Assembly (NCBI GenBank): GCA_016871195.1
Contig: VFZN01000007.1
Span: forward strand, 62,001 to 126,000
From: Acidobacteriota bacterium
Lineage (GTDB): Bacteria > Acidobacteriota > Vicinamibacteria > Vicinamibacterales > UBA2999
Reading direction: 5' to 3'
DNA length: 64,000 nt
The position numbers were made by a program, and so were the translations under genes. Below the pieces are notes generated by a model, which made no database searches, was not told the origin of the DNA, and saw only the letters and a program-made list of their open reading frames with translations. This document shows positions 10,636-18,492 of the stretch, one piece after another (position 1 is the first letter of the stretch; the number at the start of each line of letters is the position of its first letter).

Positions 10636-11568
10636 TCAGGCGCCCGGGCGCTGACGCTGTGGCGCCGGCAGGGTGCCCTTGTTGGCGATGGCCTTGTTGA
10701 TGGCCGTGATGGTGTGGGTCGTGCGGAATTCGACGATCTGCTTCGCCCACTCGGTGTTCTTGGCGCGGTTCGAGACGTCGACGCCGTTGATGGTGGCCTT
10801 GCCGGCCTTCACGCGCTCGTCGTAGCGCACCGACTTCGGGTCCTGAATGAACATGTTCAGGGTGATGATCACATCGTCGTGCATGTTGTCGGAGGCACCT
10901 TCTTTGAGGCCCTTCGTCTCCATGAACTTCGAGACCGACGCGTAGTCGTAATACTCCTGGATGTGCGCTACGAGTGCCTTCCCGGCGTACTTGGTGTTGA
11001 GCGCCTCGGCGACCGCGCGCTGGCCGGCCTGGTTGCCGCCGCTGTCGCCGATGAAGAACACCTGCGTGAATCCGTGCGCCACCAGTGACTCGGCCGTGTC
11101 GGTGAGCAGGGCCCGGAACGTGTCTTCGCGCAGCGTGATGGTGCCGGGCGAGGTCATGTGACCGGTCGGGGGCTCGATGCCGCCTTCGGGCACGTGCTTG
11201 ATGACCGGGGCGCAGAGCGCGTTGCCCATCTTGCGTGCAATGGCGTCGCAGTTGGTGGTCAGCACATAGTTGTGCTTGCCGAGCGCCAGCCACGGGCCGT
11301 TGGGTTCGTGGCCGCCAGTCGGGATGATGACCGTGGTCTTGCCGGCCGCCATCGCATCACGCACATCCATCCAGGTCATTTCCTCGAGCCACACCGTGTT
11401 GGCCTTCGGCAGCGGATTCGGTGTGTCCTTGCAGTTGTAGGGATTCTGGGCGCAGTCGCCACCGCCCATCGAGCGCGGATCGGGCGCACGCCGCTGTCCC
11501 TGCACGGTGACGGCCAGCGCACCGGCCATCACCACCACTGCTCCCACACCCAGCACTGTTCGCTTCAT
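10636..11568 (-). CDS. Exported creatininase-family-like protein (copy 1)
   Basis: 310 residues starting with a Sec signal (MKRTVLGVGAVVVMAG, ending near VQGQ). The start is set by AAGGAG seven bases upstream. The creatininase fold is suggested by GGHEPNGPWLALGKHN and IGDSGGN, but canonical family motifs (E-x-H-G-P, a metal Asp, NGHGGN) are altered: EPNGP, KHN in place of the Asp, and Ser where His is expected. Function is therefore uncertain, perhaps a different hydrolase. It is downstream of the cytochrome gene on the same strand. Confidence 0.78.
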   Translation of the reverse strand: MKRTVLGVGAVVVMAGALAVTVQGQRRAPDPRSMGGGDCAQNPYNCKDTPNPLPKANTVWLEEMTWMDVRDAMAAGKTTVIIPTGGHEPNGPWLALGKHNYVLTTNCDAIARKMGNALCAPVIKHVPEGGIEPPTGHMTSPGTITLREDTFRALLTDTAESLVAHGFTQVFFIGDSGGNQAGQRAVAEALNTKYAGKALVAHIQEYYDYASVSKFMETKGLKEGASDNMHDDVIITLNMFIQDPKSVRYDERVKAGKATINGVDVSNRAKNTEWAKQIVEFRTTHTITAINKAIANKGTLPAPQRQRPGA

Positions 11569-11602
11569 ATGATGCTCCTTGTTGACGTTCACAACTTCGG
11601 GG

Positions 11603-12634
11603 CTACTGACCGCCACGCTTGGCCGGGGTCGGCGGCAGCGGGCCCAGCTTGTGCCGGAATGAGCCATCGTCAAACCGGTCGCGATAGGGCGTGTGGCAGC
11701 TGCCGCACGTCTTGCCGAGGTTCGCGGTGGCGGCCTTCACTTCGTCCCACTTGCCGGCCGTGGCGGCCAGGTCGATGGCGTCGGCAGCCTTGCGGGCATC
11801 GGCGATCCATCCGAGCGCGTCGGTCTTCGCATACGGCCGGAAGAACGCTTCGGTCTGCGTGAACGCCGCCTTCAGTTCGGCGGCCTGCTTCTTGGCCCCC
11901 TCGACATCCGACTTCTCGGTGACGGTGCGCATCGCGCCATTGGCCGCGGCCACCTTCTGCATGGCCTTCTGCAGCACTTCCTCTTCGGTCGTCATCTTCG
12001 GAGGAAGGCGACGCGCAATGTCGTTCATCGCGCTGTTGACGACCGACGTGGCCACGACCACGGGCTTGCCGGTCCACCTCGCGATGACCTCGGGCGACAG
12101 GCCCGTGAGCCGATCCTTAACCTTGGCGTTGGCCGGGTCGAACTTCATGGCCTCGCCGATGACGGTGACGTAGGTGTTGGGCTCGAGCGGCTCGTTGAGC
12201 CGCGGCGCGAGGACCAGCACATCCTTGTCACCGCTCTTGGCTTTGTCCTGGTCGACGGCGAACGCGATGGCCGACAGATTCTGGTCGACCAGCGCCATCA
12301 TCGTGACGTTTTCACCGTAGTAGGCATCGGGCTTGGCGGCCAGGCTGCTGGCCACGACGGGCACGAGCGGTTTCTGCGGTGGGGCCGCGGCGGCAGCCGC
12401 CGGCGCGCCGGCCTGCCCCTGTGCACCCGCGGCGGGACGGGCAGCCCCTGGACCCTGGCCTGGCGCAGCAGGGGCGGCTCCGGCAGCGGCGGGTCGGGTC
12501 CCACCCTGCGTGGGCGCGGGAGCCGCAGGAGCCTGCTGTGCTTGGGGAACAGCCACGGCAGCCGCAAGACCCAGCACGGCCGCCGAGAGGGCCAGCCGCG
12601 AGGTGCGACGGGTGGAACGGTTGGAGCGTGACAT
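11603..12634 (-). CDS. Exported cytochrome c-556-like protein (class II type)
   Basis: 343 residues. The signal peptide (LALSAAVLGLAAAVAVPQAQ) is followed by a 75-residue Ala/Pro/Gly-rich linker. A domain of about 100 residues (100-200) resembles no family I can name. The C-terminal helical part ends in CGSCHTPYRDRF, the C-terminal heme position typical of cytochrome c'/c-556. The start at 12634 has AGGAGG upstream and fits the signal peptide; a TACAAT -10 lies at 12704-12709 on the minus strand. It is 34 bases from the creatininase-like gene, so an operon is likely. Confidence 0.8.
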   Translation of the reverse strand: MSRSNRSTRRTSRLALSAAVLGLAAAVAVPQAQQAPAAPAPTQGGTRPAAAGAAPAAPGQGPGAARPAAGAQGQAGAPAAAAAAPPQKPLVPVVASSLAAKPDAYYGENVTMMALVDQNLSAIAFAVDQDKAKSGDKDVLVLAPRLNEPLEPNTYVTVIGEAMKFDPANAKVKDRLTGLSPEVIARWTGKPVVVATSVVNSAMNDIARRLPPKMTTEEEVLQKAMQKVAAANGAMRTVTEKSDVEGAKKQAAELKAAFTQTEAFFRPYAKTDALGWIADARKAADAIDLAATAGKWDEVKAATANLGKTCGSCHTPYRDRFDDGSFRHKLGPLPPTPAKRGGQ

Positions 12635-12703
12635 GACGGAAGTCCTCCTTGAGCGACCATCGCGGGGTGCCCTCGGCACACGGGACGGTCGTCGAACAGC
12701 CGC

Positions 12704-12709
12704 ATTGTA
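12704..12709 (-). promoter_or_regulatory. Predicted -10 (TACAAT) of the cytochrome/creatininase-like operon
   Basis: TACAAT matches five of six positions of the consensus and lies about 70 bases upstream of the cytochrome ATG at 12634. That leaves a leader containing the strong AGGAGG site. No -35 of quality was found. Confidence 0.4.
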
Positions 12710-12861
12710 GGCGAAACCGGGCTTGAGAGGGCGAGGCGACATGTTTCTTTTTGTCATGACCCCGTTCTGGCGGGCGAGGCCACAGGTCCCTGGCGCTACA
12801 ATCTCGGTCGTTCGTGCCTGCGGCCCTCGTCGGAGGCGTGTTAGTCCCGGGAGTGATTTGC

Positions 12862-13749
12862 ATGACTGTCCGCCTCGCCCTCTGCCTGCTGCTCGGCTCC
12901 GTGGTCACCGTGTCTGCCCAGACGCCCGCCGCTGGTGCGCCGCCCGCTCCGTCGCGCACCGCCTCGGTCAACAGTCAGCCGCGCCGTGACGTGGCGAACA
13001 TGCCGCGTCCCATCGACCTGCACGACAGTGTGTGGATTGAGCAGCTCACCATGCTCGAGGTGCGCGATCTGTTGAAGGCAGGGAAGACCACGGCGCTGAT
13101 CCTCACCGGCGGCATCGAGGAGAACGGGCCCTACCTGACCACCGGCAAGCACAACAACGTCCTCAAGGCTCAGGGCGAATCGATTGCCCGCGCCCTGGGT
13201 AATGCGCTCGTCGCCCCGATTGTGACGCTTGAGCCAGGCAACCCTGACCGGCCTGGGCTGTCACCAGGCACCGTCGTGCTGTCCCAGGCCACCTTCCGGG
13301 CGGTGTTGTCCGACATGGCGCGCAGCCTCCGCTCGCAGGGATTCACCGACATCGTTATGCTCGGGGACAGCGGCGGCAACCTGAAGGGCATGCAGGAGGT
13401 GGCGGCGACGCTCAATGCCGACTGGCAGGGGCAGGGACGCGTGCATTTCATCCCCGAGTACTACAACTACGCCGACGTCGAGCACTTCGAGGAGACTGAA
13501 CTGGGCATCAAGGAGCAGCTGGAAGGCTTCCACGACGATTACTACATCTCGGCGATCATTGCGACCGTCGACACTGAGGCGATCCGCATGCGCGAGCGGC
13601 GCAAAGCGGGCAACTTTGTCATCAACGGCGTGTCGCTCGATCCGATTGAGAAGACCGTGGCCAACGGGCTGCGCATGGTGCAGTTCCGGACGGCAGTCAC
13701 GGTGGCGGCGATCAGGAAGTCGATGGCAGCAGTCGGTACCCGGCAGTAA
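12862..13749 (+). CDS. Exported creatininase-family-like protein (copy 2)
   Basis: 295 residues; a signal peptide starts MTVRLALCLLLGSVV. The start at 12862 is preferred (GGGAG eight bases upstream), but a GTG at 12814, eleven bases after a TACAAT box (12797-12802), is in frame. It carries the same unusual set as copy 1: EENGP, TGKHN and GDSGGN instead of the canonical EHGP, Asp and NGHGGN. Both copies also keep a late HDD motif. Retention of these substitutions in two divergently transcribed paralogues argues for a functional variant subfamily rather than decay. Confidence 0.77.
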   Translation: MTVRLALCLLLGSVVTVSAQTPAAGAPPAPSRTASVNSQPRRDVANMPRPIDLHDSVWIEQLTMLEVRDLLKAGKTTALILTGGIEENGPYLTTGKHNNVLKAQGESIARALGNALVAPIVTLEPGNPDRPGLSPGTVVLSQATFRAVLSDMARSLRSQGFTDIVMLGDSGGNLKGMQEVAATLNADWQGQGRVHFIPEYYNYADVEHFEETELGIKEQLEGFHDDYYISAIIATVDTEAIRMRERRKAGNFVINGVSLDPIEKTVANGLRMVQFRTAVTVAAIRKSMAAVGTRQ

Positions 13750-13761
13750 TCTGGTAGCCCT

Positions 13762-13917
13762 ATGTGTCAGCGTGTGACGTGTCAGCAGTTCGGCAAGCCG
13801 TCGTGGGTGGGGTGCGGACAGCACATTGAACAGGTACTGGGTGACGTGAAGCCGGTCGACCGGTGTCAGTGTCCCCGGAAGCCGGGTGTGCTGTCGCGAC
13901 TGTTCGGGGGCCGCTGA
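13762..13917 (+). CDS. Small cysteine-rich protein (51 aa)
   Basis: A 51-residue frame beginning MCQRVTC and containing GKPSWVGCGQH and DRCQC. I recall a widespread small family with the pattern C-x4-C-x2-C-GK-x2-W-x-GCG-x-H, likely a zinc-binding microprotein of unknown role. Here the second Cys of the CxxC pair is Phe10 (TCQQFGK), leaving Cys2, 7, 18, 35, 37 and His21 as possible ligands. It lies 12 bases after the creatininase-like gene and 9 bases before the VOC gene on the same strand, so it is probably cotranscribed. Confidence 0.72.
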   Translation: MCQRVTCQQFGKPSWVGCGQHIEQVLGDVKPVDRCQCPRKPGVLSRLFGGR

Positions 13918-13926
13918 CCGGCGGCC

Positions 13927-14754
13927 ATGGCGGCACTTCCCGCAGACACCCGGATCGCCGCAGTCATGCTGGCCGTGGCTGACCTCGCGCGGTCGTTGAC
14001 GTTTTACCGCGACCTGCTCGGCGCGACGGTGCATGACAGTGGCTCGGACTGGGCCTCGCTGGGCACGGTCGCCGGACGACCATGGCTGCACCTGCAGATG
14101 AAACCCGACGCCACGGCACGTCCCATCCGCACAAGCGGGCTGTTTCATGTGGCGCTGCTCGTTCCGACGCGCGCGGCACTGGGACAGGTGCTGCTGCGTC
14201 TGGCCGCCACCGAGTGGCCGGTCGACGGCGCGGCCGATCATCGTGTCAGCGAAGCCGTGTACCTGCGGGACCCCGACGGCCTAGGACTCGAGGTGTATCG
14301 GGACCGTCCGCGGTACGAGTGGCTGCGATGGGGCGACGAGGTGCAGATGGCCTCTGACCCGCTCGACATTGACGGCGTGCTGCAGTGCCCGGGTGCCGAT
14401 GCGTCGTGGATGGGTCTTCCAGACGGCACCGTCGTCGGCCACGTGCACCTGCAGGTGCCTGATCTGCAGGAGGCGGAACGGTTCTACTGCGACACGATCG
14501 GGTTCACTCCCATGATGCGTGGCTATCCGGGCGCGCTGTTTGTGGCGGCCGGTGGCTATCACCATCACGTCGGTCTGAACGTCTGGGCAGGTTCTGGCGC
14601 GCCACCCCCACCGGCCTCGGCGGTCGGGATGCGTCGCCTCGACCTTGAGGCGTCAGTGCCCGCGACGACCCGGTTCGACGATGCCACTACCGGGGTGACG
14701 GTGGTCATTCAACCGGGAGTCAGCGCCGGGGTGGCGTCACCGTCGTATGACTGA
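13927..14754 (+). CDS. Two-domain VOC-family dioxygenase/glyoxalase (CatE-like)
   Basis: 275 residues with two vicinal-oxygen-chelate modules. The first starts IAAVMLAVADLARSLTFY and contains LFHVALLVPTRAAL and DPDGLGLEVYRD. The second starts GHVHLQVPDLQEAERFY and contains YHHHVGLNVWAG. The metal set (His, His, Glu) of extradiol catechol dioxygenases can be placed on FHVALL, GHVHL and a late Glu, as in Bacillus CatE. Substrate is not predictable. The stop overlaps the next small gene by eight bases. Confidence 0.85.
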   Translation: MAALPADTRIAAVMLAVADLARSLTFYRDLLGATVHDSGSDWASLGTVAGRPWLHLQMKPDATARPIRTSGLFHVALLVPTRAALGQVLLRLAATEWPVDGAADHRVSEAVYLRDPDGLGLEVYRDRPRYEWLRWGDEVQMASDPLDIDGVLQCPGADASWMGLPDGTVVGHVHLQVPDLQEAERFYCDTIGFTPMMRGYPGALFVAAGGYHHHVGLNVWAGSGAPPPPASAVGMRRLDLEASVPATTRFDDATTGVTVVIQPGVSAGVASPSYD

Positions 14755-15004
14755 CACTACGCACCTGCAGACAGAGGTGATCGACGAACTGCAGAGACAC
14801 GGCATTGCGGTCGGGCCCGACGACACGCCGTCGACGCTGCGCGTGCAACTGAACGATCGCTATCGGATCGAGATTCGCGCGCTGCGTGATCGCTGTCGGG
14901 CTGGCGAGTTCGGTGTGCGTGAATTGCCTGCACACGTCGTGGCCCTGCGCCGTGAGTATCTGCTGCTGTCGGTGCCGCTCGATCGCTGGGTGAGGCCCGC
15001 CTGA
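14747..15004 (+). CDS. Small protein of unknown function (85 aa)
   Basis: Charged, soluble, cytoplasmic-looking protein with a helical N-terminal part (TEVIDELQRHGI) and an Arg-rich middle (RYRIEIRALRDRCRAG). No family recognised. It overlaps the end of the VOC gene by eight bases, so it is translated from the same message. The conserved-looking composition and tight overlap support a real gene. Confidence 0.6.
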   Translation: MTDTTHLQTEVIDELQRHGIAVGPDDTPSTLRVQLNDRYRIEIRALRDRCRAGEFGVRELPAHVVALRREYLLLSVPLDRWVRPA

Positions 15005-15017
15005 CCGGCGGGCCTCA
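14991..15017. terminator. Bidirectional stem-loop between convergent genes
   Basis: Perfect 11-base-pair inverted repeat (TGAGGCCCGCC / GGCGGGCCTCA) with a TGACC loop that contains the stop codon of the 85-residue protein. It lies 8 bases before the end of the convergent ggt gene. It has no T-run, so it may act as an mRNA end-stabilising stem or weak terminator for both sides. Confidence 0.6.
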
Positions 15018-15024
15018 GGCCCTG

Positions 15025-16713
15025 CTACTTGCCAGCAGCACCGCCATCCGGGGCGCGTCGGTCCATCCCGCCTTCCAGCATGTCGTCCTTCTGGTTGAGC
15101 ACGATCACCTCGGCCACGCCCTGACCGCCGGCCTCGCTCACGGTGTGTCCCATGGCCCGCAGCGCGTTGAGGCTGTCGGCCGAGAAGCCGAAGCGTTCGA
15201 CCGACAGACGATCAGGCAGCCACTGGTGATGCATGCGGCCGGCGTCGACCGCTTCCTGGGCGTTCATGCCGAAGTCGATGACGTTGAGGATGGTCATCAG
15301 CACCGTGTTGATGATGGTGCGCCCCCCTGGGGACCCCGTCACCATCAACAGCTTGCCGTCTTTCGTGACGATGGTCGGGGACATGCTCGACAGCATGCGC
15401 TTGCCGACCTGCGCCAGGTTGGGCGGTGTGCCGACGAGGCCCTGCTCATTCGTGAGGCCGGGACCGGCGTTGAAGTCGCCCATTTCGTTGTTCAGCAGGA
15501 AGCCCGCACCAGGCACGACGATACGTGAGCCGTAGCCGTATTCGAGGGTGTAGGTCAGGGACACGGCGTTGCGCTGGGCATCAACGACCGAGAGGTGCGT
15601 GGTCTCCTGAGACTCGGTCGGCCACGTGAAGGTCGTGGGCGACGACTTCGACGCCTTGGTCGGGCTGATGGTCTTGCGGAGTGTCTCGCCGTATTCCTTC
15701 GAAATGAGGCGGTCGACCGGAATGTTCGTCACAAAGTCGGGGTCGCCGATGTACTGGGCGCGGTCCGCAAAGGCCCGACGCATCGACTCGGTGATGAGAT
15801 GCAGGTTTTTGACCGAGCCGTAGCCGTTGGCCTTGAGGTCGTAGCCTTCCAGGATGTTCAGCATCGTGATGACGCCGATGCCGCCCGAACTCGGCGGAGC
15901 CATGCCGATGATTTCGTGGCCGCGGTAGGTGCCGCGCACCACATCGCGCTTGCGGGCCTGGTAGGCCTTGAGGTCGGCGCGCGTGATCAGTCCGCCGTTG
16001 GCCTTCATTTCCTTTTCGAGCAGGTCAGCCGTCTCGCCTTCGTAGAATCCGGCCGGACCTTGGTCCGCAATCCGCTGCAGCGTGCGTGCCAGATCGGGCT
16101 GTTTGAGCAGCTCGCCGGCCTGGTAGGGCTGCCCGTTCCTCGAGAACTGCGCCAGCGAGGCCGGGTAGCGCTTGAACTCGTCGAGCATGCCCGACAGCGA
16201 TCGCGCCAGTCCGTGGCTGACTTCAAACCCGTCACGCGCAAGGACGACGGCGGGCTGCACGAGGTCCTTCCATGGCTTTGTGCCCTTTTCCTTCCACGCC
16301 ATGTGCAGACCGGCGACGGTGCCGGGGACGCCGACCGATCGGTGGCTGTTATGGTGCAGGTCGAAGTCGTACTTCCCGTCCTTGAGCCACATCTCGGGCG
16401 TCGCACCGGCCGGGGCCTTCTCGCGGAAGTCGTACGACGTGGCTGCCCCGGTGCCCTCGCGATAGACGAGGAATCCGCCACCCCCGATGTTGCCGGCGGT
16501 GGGATGAGTCACGGCCAGCGCAAAAGCGGTCGCGACAGCGGCATCGATGGCGTTGCCCCCCGACTTGATGACCTGAAAGCCCACCTGGGAGGCAATGTCG
16601 CTCTGCGACACCACCATGCCGGTCCTGGCCCGGATTGGAGCCGAGCCGGCCTGCAGGGTGAGTGATGAAAGGAGAAGCGCGGCGATAAGGGACAGAAACG
16701 CGCGGCGAGTCAT
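15025..16713 (-). CDS. ggt: Gamma-glutamyltransferase/glutathione hydrolase
   Basis: Periplasmic N-terminal nucleophile hydrolase that self-cleaves before the catalytic Thr in ESQETTHLSVVD (near residue 372) to give large and small subunits. It removes the gamma-glutamyl group from glutathione. Signal peptide LSLIAALLLSSLTLQAGSA. NIGGGGFLVYR and the C-terminal oxyanion motif TGSPGGRTIINTVL are intact. Length 562 is typical. GGAGG lies eight bases upstream of the ATG. It is downstream of the rhodanese gene on the same strand but separated by a tandem-repeat stretch. Confidence 0.95.
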   Translation of the reverse strand: MTRRAFLSLIAALLLSSLTLQAGSAPIRARTGMVVSQSDIASQVGFQVIKSGGNAIDAAVATAFALAVTHPTAGNIGGGGFLVYREGTGAATSYDFREKAPAGATPEMWLKDGKYDFDLHHNSHRSVGVPGTVAGLHMAWKEKGTKPWKDLVQPAVVLARDGFEVSHGLARSLSGMLDEFKRYPASLAQFSRNGQPYQAGELLKQPDLARTLQRIADQGPAGFYEGETADLLEKEMKANGGLITRADLKAYQARKRDVVRGTYRGHEIIGMAPPSSGGIGVITMLNILEGYDLKANGYGSVKNLHLITESMRRAFADRAQYIGDPDFVTNIPVDRLISKEYGETLRKTISPTKASKSSPTTFTWPTESQETTHLSVVDAQRNAVSLTYTLEYGYGSRIVVPGAGFLLNNEMGDFNAGPGLTNEQGLVGTPPNLAQVGKRMLSSMSPTIVTKDGKLLMVTGSPGGRTIINTVLMTILNVIDFGMNAQEAVDAGRMHHQWLPDRLSVERFGFSADSLNALRAMGHTVSEAGGQGVAEVIVLNQKDDMLEGGMDRRAPDGGAAGK

Positions 16714-16748
16714 GTGAGAGTCCTCCGGACGGGGTTAGCGGGCTCTAT

Positions 16749-16781
16749 CTTACTTGGGTCTTACTCGGGTCTTACTTGGGT
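16749..16781. repeat. Three tandem 11-base repeats across the rhodanese stop codon
   Basis: CTTACTTGGGT, CTTACTCGGGT and CTTACTTGGGT lie head to tail. The third unit contains the rhodanese stop codon (complement of TTA at 16772-16774); the other two repeat its last codons and stop downstream. This looks like recent local duplication of the gene's 3' end, harmless to the protein. Confidence 0.8.
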
Positions 16782-17644
16782 CGGGTGGCAATCGGCGTGT
16801 CGTCGCGGTTGCCCCATTCCTCCCAGGCCCCGTAGTAGTTGCGCAGCTTTGACAGGTCATGTCCGATGAGAGCCAGTGTGAACAGGTCATGCGAGGCGCG
16901 CATTCCGACCTGACAATAGACAATCACCTGGTCGCTGGCGGTGACGCCCTTGTCTCGATACAGCCGGGCGATCTCCGCAGCCGGTCTGAATTCGAGGCTG
17001 GGCTTCGCCAGCGTGTCTTCCCAGTAGACCGGCGTTGACGACGCGATGAAACCGCCGCGCTTGATATTCCTCAGGTCCGTCCCGTCGATTTCGGCCTGCG
17101 TGCGGGCGTCGAGGATGCGGGTCCCCGGCCGATGCATCGCGGCGACGACATCAGCGGCACGTGCATGTCCGATGCGGGCGGCACGCACCCGGAAGGGCGG
17201 GGCGGTCGGCGTCGGCGTGTCGGTGCTGACAGGTCGCTGCTCGGTGCTCCACTTGGTCCAGCCGCCGTTCAGCAGGGCCACATTGCCGTGGCCGTAGTGA
17301 TTGAGAATCCACCACAACCGGGCGGCATAAATCCCCCCGCGTTCGTCATAGGCAATGACGCGGGTCTCGGGCCCGATGCCGAGCCGTCCCATCAGGGCCT
17401 CGAACTCGGCCGGAGTCGGGAGGAAGTCGGGGGTGGCGGTGGGGTTGCGGATCGCGTTGTTGTCGAGCCACACGGCATGGGGGATGTGTCCCTCCGCATA
17501 GCCACGGGGACGGAGGTCGACGACACGCACCTGCGGATCGGCCGCATGGGCGGCCAGCCACGCCGTGTCCACGAGCAGTTCGGGGCGGGCATAGCCGCCG
17601 GAGGCGACCTGTGCGGTCAGCAGCAGTGAGACAAGGAGCGACAT
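16772..17644 (-). CDS. Exported sulfurtransferase with two rhodanese domains
   Basis: 290 residues after choosing the ATG at 17644, where a short signal-like segment (MSLLVSLLLTAQVASGG) begins; the long upstream extension in this frame is low-complexity and lies under a neighbouring gene. The N-terminal inactive domain holds VVDLRPRGYAEGHIPHAVW. The C-terminal active domain holds ILDARTQAEI and the catalytic loop CQVGMRAS (Cys about residue 255). Probably a thiosulfate or 3-mercaptopyruvate sulfurtransferase. A TACAAT box lies seven bases before the ATG. Confidence 0.88.
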   Translation of the reverse strand: MSLLVSLLLTAQVASGGYARPELLVDTAWLAAHAADPQVRVVDLRPRGYAEGHIPHAVWLDNNAIRNPTATPDFLPTPAEFEALMGRLGIGPETRVIAYDERGGIYAARLWWILNHYGHGNVALLNGGWTKWSTEQRPVSTDTPTPTAPPFRVRAARIGHARAADVVAAMHRPGTRILDARTQAEIDGTDLRNIKRGGFIASSTPVYWEDTLAKPSLEFRPAAEIARLYRDKGVTASDQVIVYCQVGMRASHDLFTLALIGHDLSKLRNYYGAWEEWGNRDDTPIATRPK

Positions 17645-17651
17645 GCGCCCG

Positions 17652-17657
17652 ATTGTA
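17652..17657 (-). promoter_or_regulatory. Predicted -10 (TACAAT) of the rhodanese gene
   Basis: TACAAT on the minus strand ends seven bases before the ATG at 17644, so the transcript should start at or just before the ATG. A TTGCGC 19 bases upstream is a weak -35 candidate. No Shine-Dalgarno sequence is present. Confidence 0.5.
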
Positions 17658-17682
17658 TGTGTCCTGGCCGCCACCGGCGCAA

Positions 17683-18492
17683 CTAGAGAATGCGCCGCAG
17701 ATAGCTGTCGAGCGTGCGGCCGTCTGCCCACTGATGCGGATAGCCCAGCGAGACTTCCTCGAAGCCCACTCCGTCGATGACACGCGACTGCCGCAGGTGC
17801 AGGTGCCCGTACACGACGGTCTCTACCGGAAACCGCCGATGCCACTCGTCTGTCAGCCGAGTGCCGCACCAGATGCGAAACCGGGGAATGCGGGGAAGCA
17901 CGGCGAGGTCCTGCCGCAAGGGAAAGTGATTCACCAGTATCAGGCGATGCGTGGACGGAAGGGTTTCCAGACGCGCCCGGGTCGAGGCGATACGGTGGTG
18001 GCACCATGCGCTGCGACTGGCAAACGGCACCGGCGACAGCAAATCTTCATCGGCAGACCTGAGGCCTGCGGCCTCGGCCCACGCCACCGCGCTGGTGGCG
18101 TCGAGGCCCGGCGGGCCAAAGCTGTAGTCGTACAGCAGGAACATCGGCACCACCAGGCGGGGCGGGCCATCGCCCGGCCACACCGGAAACGGATCTTCCG
18201 GCGTGAGCACCCCGAGGCGACGGCACAACGCCACCAGGCGGTCATAGTGCGCCTGTCCGCGCTGGTCCTCGGGAAGTTGCCGGGGTGTCCACAGCTCGTG
18301 GTTGCCCGGCACCCACACCACACGCGCAAAGCGCGCGGTGAGGGCGGTCAGGGCGGCGTGCAGCTGCGCGGGCGTGTCGCTGGCATCGCCAGCCACGATG
18401 AGCCAGTCATCGGGGTAGGAACCGAGCGACTCAAGCAGCATCCGATTCCGTGCGTGGCCGATGTGCAGGTCGGCGATGGCCCAGAGTTTCAT
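17683..18492 (-). CDS. Metallophosphoesterase, PptH-like (phosphopantetheinyl hydrolase candidate)
   Basis: 269 residues of calcineurin-type phosphoesterase. Metal-site motifs are DLHIGH (about 8-13), VAGDASD, VPGNHELW, LVNHFP and YGHLHLRQ, all intact. The ATG overlaps the stop of the phosphopantetheinyl transferase gene (ATGA). In Mycobacterium tuberculosis the phosphoesterase PptH (Rv2795c) is encoded next to the transferase PptT and removes phosphopantetheine from carrier proteins; PDDWLIVAGD and FARVVWVPGNHELW closely resemble what I remember of it. The same activity is inferred, not shown. Confidence 0.82.
   Translation of the reverse strand: MKLWAIADLHIGHARNRMLLESLGSYPDDWLIVAGDASDTPAQLHAALTALTARFARVVWVPGNHELWTPRQLPEDQRGQAHYDRLVALCRRLGVLTPEDPFPVWPGDGPPRLVVPMFLLYDYSFGPPGLDATSAVAWAEAAGLRSADEDLLSPVPFASRSAWCHHRIASTRARLETLPSTHRLILVNHFPLRQDLAVLPRIPRFRIWCGTRLTDEWHRRFPVETVVYGHLHLRQSRVIDGVGFEEVSLGYPHQWADGRTLDSYLRRIL

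Noticed and set aside
16714-16748. Possible promoter between ggt and the rhodanese gene
   Set aside because: A TAAGAT-like box is present upstream of ggt but no -35 was found, and the repeats nearby make chance matches likely.
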